From: CAIWHR01 sp963713275
Lineage (GTDB): Bacteria > Pseudomonadota > Gammaproteobacteria > Burkholderiales > Casimicrobiaceae
Length of the DNA: 64,000 nt
Assembly: GCA_963713275.1 (NCBI GenBank)
Contig: CAVQLG010000006.1
Coordinates: 177,583 to 241,582 of the forward strand
Direction of reading: 5' to 3'
In this document: positions 30,524-39,781 of the stretch, piece by piece
How positions within the stretch are numbered: the stretch's first letter is position 1
Layout: each line of letters starts with the position of its first letter
Notes under the pieces: model-generated
The model's database searches: none
What the model was told of the DNA's origin: nothing
Seen by the model: the letters and a program-made list of their open reading frames with translations, nothing else
Translations under genes and position numbers: made by a program

Positions 30524-32512
30524 ATGTTCAAGAAAATCCTCATCGCCAACCGCGGCGAAATCGCCTGCCGGGTCATCCGGACGGCACGGCGGATGGGTAT
30601 CAAGACGGTCGCCGTCTACTCCGAGGCCGACAAGGACGCCCGCCACGTCGAACTCGCCGACGAGGCGGTGCTGATCGGCCCGCCGCCGTCGGCGCAGAGC
30701 TACCTCGTCATCGAGCGCATCGTCCAGGCCTGCAAGGACACCGGCGCCGAAGCGGTGCACCCCGGCTACGGCTTCCTGTCCGAGAACGCCGCGTTCTGCG
30801 CCGCGCTCGAGAAGGAAGGCATCGCCTTCATCGGCCCCAAGGCGCACGCGATCGAAGCGATGGGCGACAAGATCGCGTCCAAGAAGCTCGCGCTCGCCGC
30901 CAAGGTCAACACCATCCCCGGCCACAACAGCCCGATCGGGTCGCCCGACGAGGCGGTGGGCATCGCGCGTGGCATCGGTTACCCGGTGATGATCAAGGCG
31001 TCGGCCGGCGGCGGCGGCAAGGGCCTGCGCGTCGCCTTCAACGACCAGGAGTGCCACGAGGGCTTCACCTCGTGCCGCAACGAGGCGAAGAACGCCTTCG
31101 GCGACGACCGCGTGTTCATCGAGAAGTTCGTCGAGGAGCCGCGGCACATCGAGATCCAGGTGCTCGGCGACGCCCACGGCAACATCGTCTACCTCAACGA
31201 GCGCGAGTGCTCGATCCAGCGCCGCCACCAGAAGGTCATCGAGGAGGCGCCCTCGCCGTTCATCGACGACGCGACGCGGCGGGCGATGGGCGAACAGGCG
31301 GTGCAGCTCGCGCGCGCCGTCCAGTACCAGTCCGCCGGCACCGTCGAGTTCGTCGTCGGCAGGGACAAGTCCTTCTACTTCCTCGAGATGAACACCCGGC
31401 TGCAGGTCGAGCACCCGGTCACCGAGTTCATCACCGGCCTCGACCTCGTCGAGCTGATGATCCGGGTCGCCGCCGGCGAGCGGCTGCCGTTCGCGCAGCA
31501 GGACGTGCAGCGCAACGGCTGGTCGATCGAGTGCCGGATCAACGCCGAGGATCCGTTCCGCAACTTCCTGCCGTCGTCGGGGCGGCTGGTGAAGTTCATG
31601 CCGCCGCCCGAGATCCCCGGCCAGGTCCGCGTCGACACCGGCGTCTACGAGGGCGGCGAGGTGTCGATGTACTACGACTCGATGATCGCCAAGCTCATCT
31701 GCCATGGCGCGACGCGCGACCAGGCCATCGCCCGGATGCGGGACGCGCTCAACGCGTTCGTCATCCGCGGCGTGTCGGCCAACATCGCCTTCCAGGCGGC
31801 GCTGATGCAGCATCCGCGCTTCGTCTCCGGCAACTTCAACACCGGCTTCATCGCCGAGGAGTACCCCAAGGGGTTCCATTCGTCCGCGCTGGTCCACGAC
31901 GACCCGCTGCTGCTCGCGTCGGTGGCAGCGCTCGCGCGGCGGCGCTACATCGCCCGCGCGGTGCGCACTTCCGGCCAGATGCGCGGACACGAACGCCAGG
32001 TCGGGCACGACTGGGTGGTGATGGTGCACGGGCGCAAGTTTCCGTTGCGGCTCGTGCCGGTCAGCGGCGGCTGTTCGGTCCAGTACGAAGGCGAGACCTA
32101 CGAGCTACGCTCGGAGTGGAAGCTGGGCGACCTCATCTTCCGCGGAACCTGGAACGGCGAGGCCGTCTGCCTCCAGCTGCAGCGCATCGGCTGGCGTTAC
32201 CGGGTGATCCACTGGGGCACGCAGGTCGACGTCGAGGTCCTCACCGCCCGCCACGCGCACCTCTTGTCGCTGATGCCGGAGAAGCCCAAGCCCGACCTTT
32301 CGCGCTTCCTGCTCTCGCCAATGCCGGGGCTCCTGACCGAGCTGTGCGTCAAGGTGGGTCAAGAAGTCAAGGCGGGCGAGAAGCTCGCCGTCATCGAAGC
32401 CATGAAGATGGAAAACGTGTTGCGCGCCGAGCAGGACGCCGTCGTCAAGGAGATTCGGGCCGCGCAGGGCGAGAGCCTGGCCGTCGATCAGGCGATCATC
32501 GAGTTCCAGTAG
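30524..32512 (+). CDS. pccA: Propionyl-CoA carboxylase alpha (biotin carboxylase/biotin carrier) subunit
   Basis: A 662-residue protein. The biotin carboxylase part starts FKKILIANRGEIACRVIRTA, with GYGFLSENAAFC, the ATP-grasp loop ASAGGGGKGLR, HIEIQVLGD, ECSIQRRHQKVIEEAPSP and FLEMNTRLQVEHPVTE. A middle region matches the BT domain that binds the beta subunit. The C-terminal biotinyl domain carries EAMKMEN (about residues 625-631), the biotinylated Lys in its centre. It works with PccB. Substrate assignment as propionyl-CoA comes from the neighbouring mutase and MeaB. A palindromic repeat starts nine bases after the stop. Confidence 0.94.
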   Translation: MFKKILIANRGEIACRVIRTARRMGIKTVAVYSEADKDARHVELADEAVLIGPPPSAQSYLVIERIVQACKDTGAEAVHPGYGFLSENAAFCAALEKEGIAFIGPKAHAIEAMGDKIASKKLALAAKVNTIPGHNSPIGSPDEAVGIARGIGYPVMIKASAGGGGKGLRVAFNDQECHEGFTSCRNEAKNAFGDDRVFIEKFVEEPRHIEIQVLGDAHGNIVYLNERECSIQRRHQKVIEEAPSPFIDDATRRAMGEQAVQLARAVQYQSAGTVEFVVGRDKSFYFLEMNTRLQVEHPVTEFITGLDLVELMIRVAAGERLPFAQQDVQRNGWSIECRINAEDPFRNFLPSSGRLVKFMPPPEIPGQVRVDTGVYEGGEVSMYYDSMIAKLICHGATRDQAIARMRDALNAFVIRGVSANIAFQAALMQHPRFVSGNFNTGFIAEEYPKGFHSSALVHDDPLLLASVAALARRRYIARAVRTSGQMRGHERQVGHDWVVMVHGRKFPLRLVPVSGGCSVQYEGETYELRSEWKLGDLIFRGTWNGEAVCLQLQRIGWRYRVIHWGTQVDVEVLTARHAHLLSLMPEKPKPDLSRFLLSPMPGLLTELCVKVGQEVKAGEKLAVIEAMKMENVLRAEQDAVVKEIRAAQGESLAVDQAIIEFQ

Positions 32513-32520
32513 CGCTGATC

Positions 32521-32583
32521 GGGAATGGGGTCGGAGCCGTAATTCTCTCCGCGGAGAGAATTACGGCTCGGACCCCATTCCCC
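32521..32583. repeat. REP-like palindrome 1
   Basis: Arms of 31-32 bases face each other with one mismatch: left GGGAATGGGGTCGGAGCCGT continuing AATTCTCTCCGC, right its complement. The core GGGGTC(A/G)GAGCCGTAAT recurs at 33086-33166. It could act as a strong hairpin at the pccA 3' end, and its sequence resembles repeats mobilised by REP-associated tyrosine transposases in betaproteobacteria. No transposase is nearby. Confidence 0.85.
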
Positions 32584-32602
32584 TCGCCATTCCCGCCGCA
32601 GC

Positions 32603-33067
32603 TTATCCAAGCGCAGCGATCACATCGGGCGGCGCCTGCACCAGCTCGATGAGCACGCCTTCGCCGGACAGCGGCGTCGCGTCGTTGCCCTTGGGGTGGA
32701 TGAAGCAGACGTCATAGCCGGCAGCGCCTTTGCGGATACCCCCGGGCGTAAAGCGCATTCCCCGCGCGGTGAGCCAGGCAACGGCAGCAGCCAGGTCGTC
32801 GACCCAGAGCCCGATGTGGTTCAGCGCGGGATCGTGAACGGCAGGCTTCTTCGCAGCGTCGATGGGCTGCATGATGTCGACCTCGACCTTGTACGGCCCG
32901 TGCCCGACCGCCAAGATGTCCTCGTCTACGTTCTCGCGTTCGCTGCGGTAGGTGCCGGTTGCCGCGAGACCCAGCGTGTCGACCCATAGCGCCGAGAGCC
33001 GCGCCTTGTCGGTGCCTCCCACCGCGATCTGCTGCAATCCAAGAATCCTGAACGGCCGTTGCATCAT
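32603..33067 (-). CDS. VOC (glyoxalase-fold) protein, possible methylmalonyl-CoA epimerase
   Basis: A 154-residue VOC protein starting MMQRPFRILGLQQIAVGG, with AAAGGAG placed well before the double ATG. It has the two paired beta-alpha-beta-beta-beta modules: LGLQQIAV...VEVDIMQP and LNHIGLWVDDLAAAVAWL...FIHPKGN...GVLIELVQAP. The end HPK...GVLIELV resembles methylmalonyl-CoA epimerases, and its neighbours are pccA/pccB and the mutase, which need an epimerase between them. Against this, the first expected metal His is Gln (QQIAV) and the gene is on the opposite strand. It may be another VOC enzyme. It is flanked on both sides by REP-like palindromes. Confidence 0.75.
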   Translation of the reverse strand: MMQRPFRILGLQQIAVGGTDKARLSALWVDTLGLAATGTYRSERENVDEDILAVGHGPYKVEVDIMQPIDAAKKPAVHDPALNHIGLWVDDLAAAVAWLTARGMRFTPGGIRKGAAGYDVCFIHPKGNDATPLSGEGVLIELVQAPPDVIAALG

Positions 33068-33085
33068 CGTCACTCCTTTGGCTAG

Positions 33086-33166
33086 GGGGTCAGAGCCGTA
33101 ATATCGTTGTGCGGGAAAAAGGCAGCGACCGCGGAGCTGCGAGGGCAATATTACGGCTCTGACCCC
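33086..33166. repeat. REP-like palindrome 2
   Basis: Perfect 19-base inverted repeat, GGGGTCAGAGCCGTAATAT and its complement, around a 43-base unpaired centre. The core matches palindrome 1. It lies just upstream of the VOC gene's ribosome site, so it overlaps that gene's promoter or leader region. Confidence 0.85.
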
Positions 33167-33192
33167 AAGTGATTATCCCCCATCGCGGGGCC

Positions 33193-34359
33193 TCACGCAG
33201 CCCGCAGCGCGTCGACGATCTGCATCCTGGCCGCCCGCGCGGCCGGCAGGAAACCGCCGACGAAGCCCATCGCCAGCGCGAAGCCGAGCGAGCTCGCGAC
33301 GATCGCGGGCGTCAGCGTGAAGCGAAACGCGAGCTCGGCGAAGGTCTGGAAGTTGACCGTCGAGATCGACACCGCCTGCATCAGAGCGGCAGCGAGCAGG
33401 CCGGCCACGCCGCCGGCGAGCCCGAGCAGCAGCGCCTCGACCAGAAACGCGACGAGGATGGTCGAACGCGGGAAGCCGAGCGCCCGCAGCGTGCCGATCT
33501 CGGCGGTGCGGGAAGCCACGCTCGCGTACATGGTGATCATCGCGCCGATGACCGCGCCGATCGAGAAGATCACCGAGATCGTCGTGCCGAGGTAGCTGAT
33601 GAACTTGGCCAGCGCCTCGGACTGCTCGGCGTAGAACCGCGTCTCCCGCTTCGCCTCGAGCGTGAGCCGCGGATCGGACTCGAGACCGGCCTTGACGGCG
33701 TCGTAGCGGCCGGAATCCGCGAGCCGGAAGATCACCGACGAGAACGCCAACCGGCGAAACGCCTGCAGCATCTGCTCGGCGTCGCCCCACACCTCGGAAT
33801 CGAAACCGGTGCGGCCACCGTCGAACACGCCGACGACGGTCCAGTCGCGCGACGCGAAGCGCATCGTCTCGCCGACGCCGGCGCCCTGGAAGCCCTTGGC
33901 GACCGCACGTCCGGCGATGATCTCCGCGGAGCCGGGACGAAACATCCGACCCTCGACAACACGCACCTGCGGCCGCAGCGCGACCCCCGCCGGCATCACG
34001 CCGCGGATGATGACGTTCGACGGCCGGCCGGTGTCGCGCTTGGGCAGACTGACGAGGACGACCGGCTCCTTGGACACGAGCTTCTGCCCATCCTCGCCGG
34101 TGGCGATCTCCGGCAGGCCCTCGATCACGGCGGCCTGGGCCCGCTCGACGCCGCTTTGCACCTCGGTCTGCGACCCGCGACGGATGACGACGACGTTGTC
34201 GTCCTGTCCGGTCGACACCAGCGTTTCCTCGAGTCCCGCGGCCAGCATCAGCACGGTCGCGAAGACGTAGACGACGAGCGCCATGCCGCCGGCGGTCAGC
34301 ACGGTGGTGAGCTTGCGCGTCGCGAGGTTGCGCAGGACGTACGAGAACGGAACCGTCAT
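33193..34359 (-). CDS. ABC transporter permease, MacB/FtsX type (second permease)
   Basis: A 388-residue membrane protein starting MTVPFSYVLRNLATRKLTTV. One membrane segment lies near the N-terminus (LTTVLTAGGMALVVYVFATV), a large periplasmic domain follows (about residues 45-250), then three C-terminal segments: TTISVIFSIGAVIGAMITMY, FLVEALLLGLAGGVAGLLAA and the last one ending FVGGFLPAARAARMQIVDAL. That is the MacB-PCD plus FtsX layout. The motif ASRTAEIGTLRALGFPRSTI is the coupling region that contacts the ATPase. Its start overlaps the upstream permease stop by four bases (ATGA), so the two are coupled and probably form a heterodimer. Confidence 0.88.
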   Translation of the reverse strand: MTVPFSYVLRNLATRKLTTVLTAGGMALVVYVFATVLMLAAGLEETLVSTGQDDNVVVIRRGSQTEVQSGVERAQAAVIEGLPEIATGEDGQKLVSKEPVVLVSLPKRDTGRPSNVIIRGVMPAGVALRPQVRVVEGRMFRPGSAEIIAGRAVAKGFQGAGVGETMRFASRDWTVVGVFDGGRTGFDSEVWGDAEQMLQAFRRLAFSSVIFRLADSGRYDAVKAGLESDPRLTLEAKRETRFYAEQSEALAKFISYLGTTISVIFSIGAVIGAMITMYASVASRTAEIGTLRALGFPRSTILVAFLVEALLLGLAGGVAGLLAAALMQAVSISTVNFQTFAELAFRFTLTPAIVASSLGFALAMGFVGGFLPAARAARMQIVDALRAA

Positions 34360-35507
34360 GCGCGCAAGCCGTCGATGATGGAGAGCCGCGCGATTCGCCA
34401 CGCCGGTAACGACGCCGCGACGACGCCGACCACGAGCGCGGCGCCGATCTGCATCAGCACCGTCTCATCGCTCACGAAGAAGATGGGGAACAGCGAGCCC
34501 ATCGCGTCGGCGAACGCCGCCGCCACCGGGAACGTGAGCAACACGCCCGCAAGCCCGCCGACGAGCGCGATCCCCAGCGACTCGCCGAGGATCAGGAAGG
34601 CGACGAAGGCGTTGGAAAAGCCCAGCGCCTTGAGCGTCGCGTACTCGGCGCCCCGCTCGCGCGCGGTCATCGCCATCGTGTTGGCCATCACCGCCATGAT
34701 GATGACGACGACCACGAAACTCACCGCCTGGATCGCGAGCAGGATCGCCTCGGTCATCGCCACGAACGAAAGCTGGAACGCCTTTTCGGTCTCGGACAGG
34801 GTCTCCGCCAGCGAGTTCTTGAAGGTGGCGTCGATCGCCGAAGCGACCTCGGCGGCCCGCTGCGGATCCTTCAGCCGGACGACGAAGAGGCCCGTCGCGT
34901 CGCCGCGCCGCGGGTAGACCTTCTTCACCCGCTCGTTCAGAAGGTCCCAGTGGAAGAACATCTGCGAGGTGTCGGTGCTCTGGTCGACGCCGTCGTAGAT
35001 GCCGGAGAGGTTGAATGTCCACGTTCCCGGGTAGATCGTGCCGCGCAGGGGGATCGTGTCGCCGACCTTCCACCCGTACTGTTCCGCGAGCTTCCGCCCG
35101 ACGATCGCGCCCTGGCGATCGGTCAGGAATGCCTTGCGCTCCTCGGCCGCAAGCACGTACTCGGGATAGAGGTCGAGGAAGCTCGCCGCGTCGACCGCGA
35201 ACTGCGGGAAGAAATTGCGCTCGGTGATGTAGACGCCACCGAACCAGTTCATCCACGACACCGCCTGCACGCCGTCGACCTGGCGGATCTTCGGCGCGTA
35301 GGTGAGCGGCAGCTGAAACACGAGCGACACCGAGCTGCGGGTGATGAGCCGCGCACTGGAACTCGCGTTGGCCCCGGCGTACCAGGCGTCGACGATCGTG
35401 CGCAGAAGCCCGAAGGCGGTGATGGCGACGACGATGCCCACGACGGTGAGTGCCGTGCGCAGCTTGTGGCGCAGCGCGTTCCGGGCGACGAGCAGGGGAA
35501 CGAACAC
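34356..35507 (-). CDS. ABC transporter permease, MacB/FtsX type (first permease)
   Basis: About 383 residues from the GTG at 35507 (VFVPLLVARNALRHKLRTAL). The architecture equals its partner: N-terminal membrane segment LTVVGIVVAITAFGLLRTIV, periplasmic domain, and C-terminal segments including ILLAIQAVSFVVVVIIMAVM, with the coupling motif MTARERGAEYATLKALGFSN. The start is uncertain: an in-frame ATG at 35684 would add 59 Arg-rich, unconserved residues, and no clear ribosome site precedes the GTG. Its ATPase and adaptor genes lie 2.3 kb further on the same strand, separated by a FimV-like gene on the other strand. Confidence 0.85.
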   Translation of the reverse strand: MFVPLLVARNALRHKLRTALTVVGIVVAITAFGLLRTIVDAWYAGANASSSARLITRSSVSLVFQLPLTYAPKIRQVDGVQAVSWMNWFGGVYITERNFFPQFAVDAASFLDLYPEYVLAAEERKAFLTDRQGAIVGRKLAEQYGWKVGDTIPLRGTIYPGTWTFNLSGIYDGVDQSTDTSQMFFHWDLLNERVKKVYPRRGDATGLFVVRLKDPQRAAEVASAIDATFKNSLAETLSETEKAFQLSFVAMTEAILLAIQAVSFVVVVIIMAVMANTMAMTARERGAEYATLKALGFSNAFVAFLILGESLGIALVGGLAGVLLTFPVAAAFADAMGSLFPIFFVSDETVLMQIGAALVVGVVAASLPAWRIARLSIIDGLRA

Positions 35508-35688
35508 GGGTGCGCTGGGAACTCGAGGGAAACGGCGAGGGCGGCCGGAACGGCTTGCTGCCGCGAGTGTACCGCAGCGCGGGTGCGTGCACGGACCACG
35601 CCCGCCCGAGACTCCGATCGAGGCGTCCGGTTTGCGGTACGATGCACCTGCCCGCGGCGCGTAGCGCGCGGCATGCGAATCCACCTCG

Positions 35689-37772
35689 ATGCGTCCTCAC
35701 CGCCGCTTCCTGCTCGGCCCGCGCCCGCCAGGCGTGCTGCTCGCATGGGCGGCGGCAGCCACGTGTGCGACGGCGCAGGCGCTCGGGTTGGGAGGCGTCG
35801 TCCAGCAATCGTCGCTGGGGCAACCGCTGCGCCTCGTCGTCGAGGTCATCGCCGCGCCGGAGGAGGAGCTCCTGCCCGAGTGCTTTCGCCTCGCGCCTGC
35901 GGCGCGCGAGCCGGATGGCGTGCCCCAGATCCGCGCCGGTCGCGTCGCGCTCGAGCGCTCGCCGGCAGGCGCCCAGCTCGTCGTGGCCCACCCGCGAGCG
36001 GTCAACGAACCGATCGTTCGCATCGCCCTGCAGGCCGGGTGCGAGCAGCCGGTGCGTCGTGACTACACGCTGCTCATGGACCCGCCCGCCATCGCGTTGC
36101 CGGCGCCCGCACCGGTGGCCGCAGGCGCAGCGCCCGCGGCGGTCACCGCGGACGCGGGCGTGGCAGCGCGGCCGGCGAGTTCGCGGCCCAGGGCAGCCGG
36201 CCGTTCGCCGGCGGCTGGCAAGACCACGGACCGCGCTCGGGCCGCGCCGCGCCGGGCGCCGGCGCGCGCCGTCGCCGCCCAGGGAAGCGGTGCCGCGGCA
36301 CGGGCCGCAGCCGCGGCGCCCGGTGCGAAACCCTCCGCCCGATCCGCGGGCGCCAAGCGATCGCCGCGACTCAAGCTCTCCGGAGTCCCGAACGCGGCCG
36401 CTGCTGCGCCGAGCACCGCCGACCGCGCGCGCGACGAGACCCGGGCGCAGATGGAACTCGTCCAGGCGCTCGAGGCCGAGACCGTCGTCCTCCGCCAGCG
36501 CGTGGCCGAGCTGTCCAGCATGGTCGAACGGATGCAGCAGGAGGAGCGTGCCGCGACCGCGGCGCGACCGGCGGCCAAGGAAGCGGCCAGGGCGTCGCCA
36601 CCTGCCCTCGCCACCCCCGCGTGGGACGCGAACTGGCCCATCCTTGCCGCGATGATCGGGCTTGCCGGCTTGATCGCGGGAGGACTCCTGTGGCGCAGGC
36701 GCCGCACCCCGGCGCCCGGAAGCGGATGGCCGGGCGCCGGCGTTCCGGCCGGAAACCTCGGCGCCCCTGCGCGGCTCGAGCCGGTGGCCGGTTCGTTCCC
36801 CAAGGCTCGCGCCGCCCGCCCGCCCGCCCCCCACCGGCAGGCCCGTCGCCACCGGGCCGCACGCGCGCCTCCGGACGAAACGATGCCGCCCAGGCGGTGG
36901 CGGTATCGGAGCTGTCGCAGATCACCGAGGAGGCCCGCGTCTACCTGGCGCTCGGTCACGCCGACCGAGCCATGGCGGTGCTGCGCGAGCACATCGAGGC
37001 CCAGCCGAGCCTGATGCCCGCAGCCTGGCTCATGCTGCTCGACCTGTACCGCGACCACGGACGAAAGCAGGAGTTCACCCGCCTCGGCGAGCTGTTCCAC
37101 CGCCAGTTCAACGTCCAGACGCCGCAGTGGGACGGCGTGACCGAGGACGTGCAGCGCGACCAGGGCCTCGAAGCGTTTGCGCACATCGTCGCCCGCGTCA
37201 CCGAACTCTGGGGCACGCCGGACTGCCGCAGTTACCTCGAGCGCCTGCTCTACGACAACCGGCAGGGACGGCGGACGGGATTCTCGCTGACCGCCTACAG
37301 CGAGATCCTGTTCCTGCGGCAACTGCTCGAACTGCTGCTGGCCGATCCGGACCGCGACGCGGTCGAGGAGGCTCGTCTGCGCGCGGCCTGGGCCGCCGCG
37401 CAGCAGACGCCCCCGCGGGAGGCTGCGCCGGCCGCGCCCGATCGACCGCCGCCGAAGCCCGTGGCGGGCCCGGACACGCAGGCCCGCGAGGTGCCCCCTC
37501 TGCGCGTGCCGCTGCTGCTCGACCTCGAGCTCGATCTCGACCGCGTCGTCGGATCCGGACCGCCTCTGTGCCGCCTCGAGACCGAACATCCCGGGCTGCT
37601 GCACGAACTGACGCTGGCCTGGGGGCGTCCGGCCGCCGCAACGCTGTTGCACGACGTGCTGACCGGGATCCGCCGCATCGCGCCGGCGCTCTCGGCCGAG
37701 GCGGTCGCCGAGCTCACGCTGTTGCGCAGCCTCGTGGAGCCGCCGCTGGCGCCGGGACCGCGCCGGCGCTGA
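35689..37772 (+). pseudogene. FimV-like peptidoglycan/TPR protein with one frameshift
   Basis: Starts MRPHRRFLLGPRPPGVLLAW with a signal peptide. Then comes a FimV-type N-terminal domain (LGLGGVVQQSSLGQPLRLVV, EEELLPECFRL), a long Ala/Pro/Arg linker, a coiled coil (METVVLRQRVAELSSMVERM type, residues about 260-290) and one membrane segment (PILAAMIGLAGLIAGGLLW). After it the frame is lost near a run of six C at 36827-36832; the other frame continues with SELSQITEEARVYLALGHAD, the FimV-type C-terminal TPR region, to 37772. A one-base indel in the C run explains it, either a real mutation or a base-call error. Intact FimV proteins organise polar structures and type IV pili. The gene lies divergent inside an ABC exporter locus. 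Confidence 0.7.
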
Positions 37773-37804
37773 TCCTCCCGCGCGCCAGGGCAGGCCGCAC
37801 GCCT

Positions 37805-38413
37805 TCAGGCGGCCAGGACACCCTTCTCCAGATGAATCAGGCGGTGCGCCTTCTCGGCCGCCTTGGGGTCGTGCGTCACCATGATGATCGTCTTGCCGAT
37901 GTCGTCGTTGAGCCGCCCGAGCAGGCCGAGAACCTCCTCGGCCGTGGTCCGATCGAGGTCCCCCGTGGGCTCGTCGGCGACGATGATCGTCGGGTCGGTG
38001 ATCAGCGCGCGGGCGATCGCCACGCGCTGCTGCTGGCCGCCCGAAAGCTCGTTCGGATAATGCGAGCTGCGGTCCGCGAGGCCGACGAGCTCCAGCGCCG
38101 ACGCGACCCGCTCGCGCCGCTCGCGCCGCGACATCGCAGTCAGCAGGAGCGGCAGCTCGACGTTGTCGAATGCGGACAGCACCGGCATCAGGTTGTAGAA
38201 CTGGAAGATGAACCCGACGTGCGCGGCGCGCCAGGCGGCGAGGTCCGCCTCCCGCAGCTGCGCGATGTCGACGCCGGCGACGTGGATTGCGCCCGAGCTC
38301 GGCTTGTCGATGCCGGCGATGAGGTTGAGCAGCGTCGACTTGCCGGAGCCGGACGGCCCCATCAGCGCGACGTACTCGCCGCCACGAACCTCGAGGTTGA
38401 TGTCGACGAGCAC
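37805..38413 (-). CDS. ABC transporter ATPase, MacB/LolD type
   Basis: 202 residues from a GTG at 38413, with Walker A MGPSGSGKSTLLNLIAG, Q-loop FIFQFYNLMPVLSAFDNVEL, signature LSGGQQQRVAIARALI, Walker B IIVADEPTGDLD and switch MVTHDPKAAEK. Homology continues upstream of this GTG: LVSIRRLTKYYIRGDQVIP lies in the same frame to about 38470, but between there and the stop of the preceding adaptor gene (38558-38560) there is no ATG, GTG or TTG in frame. An ATG at 38543 is out of frame by one base. So the true start is either an unusual codon or was lost through a one-base indel. It energises the two permeases at 33-35.5 kb. Confidence 0.8.
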   Translation of the reverse strand: MLVDINLEVRGGEYVALMGPSGSGKSTLLNLIAGIDKPSSGAIHVAGVDIAQLREADLAAWRAAHVGFIFQFYNLMPVLSAFDNVELPLLLTAMSRRERRERVASALELVGLADRSSHYPNELSGGQQQRVAIARALITDPTIIVADEPTGDLDRTTAEEVLGLLGRLNDDIGKTIIMVTHDPKAAEKAHRLIHLEKGVLAA

Positions 38414-38557
38414 GGGAATGACCTGGTCGCCGCGAATGTAGTACTTCGTCAGCCGCCGGATCGAGACCAGCGGCTCCGCCGCCGGACCGCCGGTCGCCTG
38501 GGCGTCGCCGGCGGCGCCCGCGTTCGGGAGGCAGCCCGGCCATCGTGTCCGCGGCCC

Positions 38558-39781
38558 CTACTTGCCGGCCGGTCGGGTGCGCGTGCCGGTCGTAAGATCC
38601 GCCGCGGGCTTCACGACGGCCTTGTCGCCGGACCGCACGGCCCCGCGCACGACGACGAGATCGCCGATACTCTCGCCGGTGACCACCGGGACCTCCACCG
38701 CCTGGCCGCCTTCGCGCACCACCAGCAGAACCTGCCGCCCGTCGCGCTGGACCAGCGTGTCCGGGTTCACCGCCAGCCGCGGCTGCTGCTGCTCGGCGCC
38801 GACTTCCCGCGACAGGAACGAGACCTTGGCGCTCATCTCGGGCAGCACCCGCGGATCGATGGCCTCGAACTGCACTTTCGTCATCACCGTCGCCTTCGCC
38901 CGGTCGACGGTCGGCACCATGCGGCTGATGCGGCCGCGAAACCGCATGTCGGGCAGCGCATCGAGCGTGATCTCGGCCGGCTGCCCGACCTTGACCTTCG
39001 ACAGGCTGGACTCGGACACGTCGGCCTCGACCTCGAGCGTCGCCATGTCGGCCATGGTGACCACCGCCCCCTTCGAATCCGCGGCGGACGAGAACGGCGT
39101 CACGAGGTCGCCGACGTTCGCGCTCTTGGACAGGATCACGCCGTCGAAGGGCGCGCGGATCAGCGTGTAGTCCACGGCGACCTGCGCGTTGCGCGCTGCC
39201 GCTTCGGCGGCGACGATCCCGGCGCGCGCGCTGCCGACCGCCGCCGCCGCACGGTCGACGCGAGCCTTGGCGGCGTCGACGGTCGCTGCAGACACGAAGC
39301 CCTTGACCTGCAGGTCCTCGTTGCGGCGCAACACCTGCGCCGCGTCGCGCTCCTCGGCCAACGCCTGCTCCAGTCCCGCCCGGGCGGCCAGCACGTTCGC
39401 CTGCGCGCTGTCGGCCTGGGCGCGCACGTCGCGATTGTCGAGCCGCGCGATCACCTCGCCCGCCTTGACGCGCGAGCCTTCGGCGACACCGAGCCACTCG
39501 AGGCGGCCGGTGGCCTTGGATGCGATCGACGCCTTGCGCTGCGCGACGACGTAGCCCGTGGCATTGAGCACGACGTACTGCTGCGAGGGCTGTGTGGTCA
39601 CCACCGCGGCCGTCGTGACCGGCACCACACGCGGTTGCAGCGCGAACCAGCCGCCTGCGGCCGCGGCCAGCAGGACCAGCAGCAGAACCACGGTCCAGCG
39701 GCGGTGGCGCCGGCGAACGACAAGACCCTGCGTGCGATCGATGCGCAGCTTGGAAACGTCGGCCGGCGAAGCTTGGGTCAT
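38558..39781 (-). CDS. Periplasmic adaptor (HlyD/MacA family) of an ABC export system
   Basis: About 407 residues from ATG 39781 (MTQASPADVSKLRIDRTQGL); an ATG at 39859 in frame is an alternative with 26 more residues. One membrane anchor (WTVVLLLVLLAAAAGGWFAL), a barrel-sandwich half (YVVAQRKASIASKATGRLEW), a long alpha-hairpin (about residues 110-200, rich in Ala/Gln/Glu heptads), the second half (VDYTLIRAPFDGVILSKSAN), then beta-barrel and membrane-proximal domains. Such adaptors link inner-membrane ABC permeases to an outer-membrane channel. The ATPase frame begins directly after its stop. No TolC-type gene is seen. Confidence 0.88.
   Translation of the reverse strand: MTQASPADVSKLRIDRTQGLVVRRRHRRWTVVLLLVLLAAAAGGWFALQPRVVPVTTAAVVTTQPSQQYVVLNATGYVVAQRKASIASKATGRLEWLGVAEGSRVKAGEVIARLDNRDVRAQADSAQANVLAARAGLEQALAEERDAAQVLRRNEDLQVKGFVSAATVDAAKARVDRAAAAVGSARAGIVAAEAAARNAQVAVDYTLIRAPFDGVILSKSANVGDLVTPFSSAADSKGAVVTMADMATLEVEADVSESSLSKVKVGQPAEITLDALPDMRFRGRISRMVPTVDRAKATVMTKVQFEAIDPRVLPEMSAKVSFLSREVGAEQQQPRLAVNPDTLVQRDGRQVLLVVREGGQAVEVPVVTGESIGDLVVVRGAVRSGDKAVVKPAADLTTGTRTRPAGK

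Noticed and set aside
34466..39497. Long minus-strand Arg/Gly/Ala-rich frames across the FimV-like and adaptor genes
   Set aside because: Compositional shadows without domains; some contain shifted-frame echoes of the ABC genes only.
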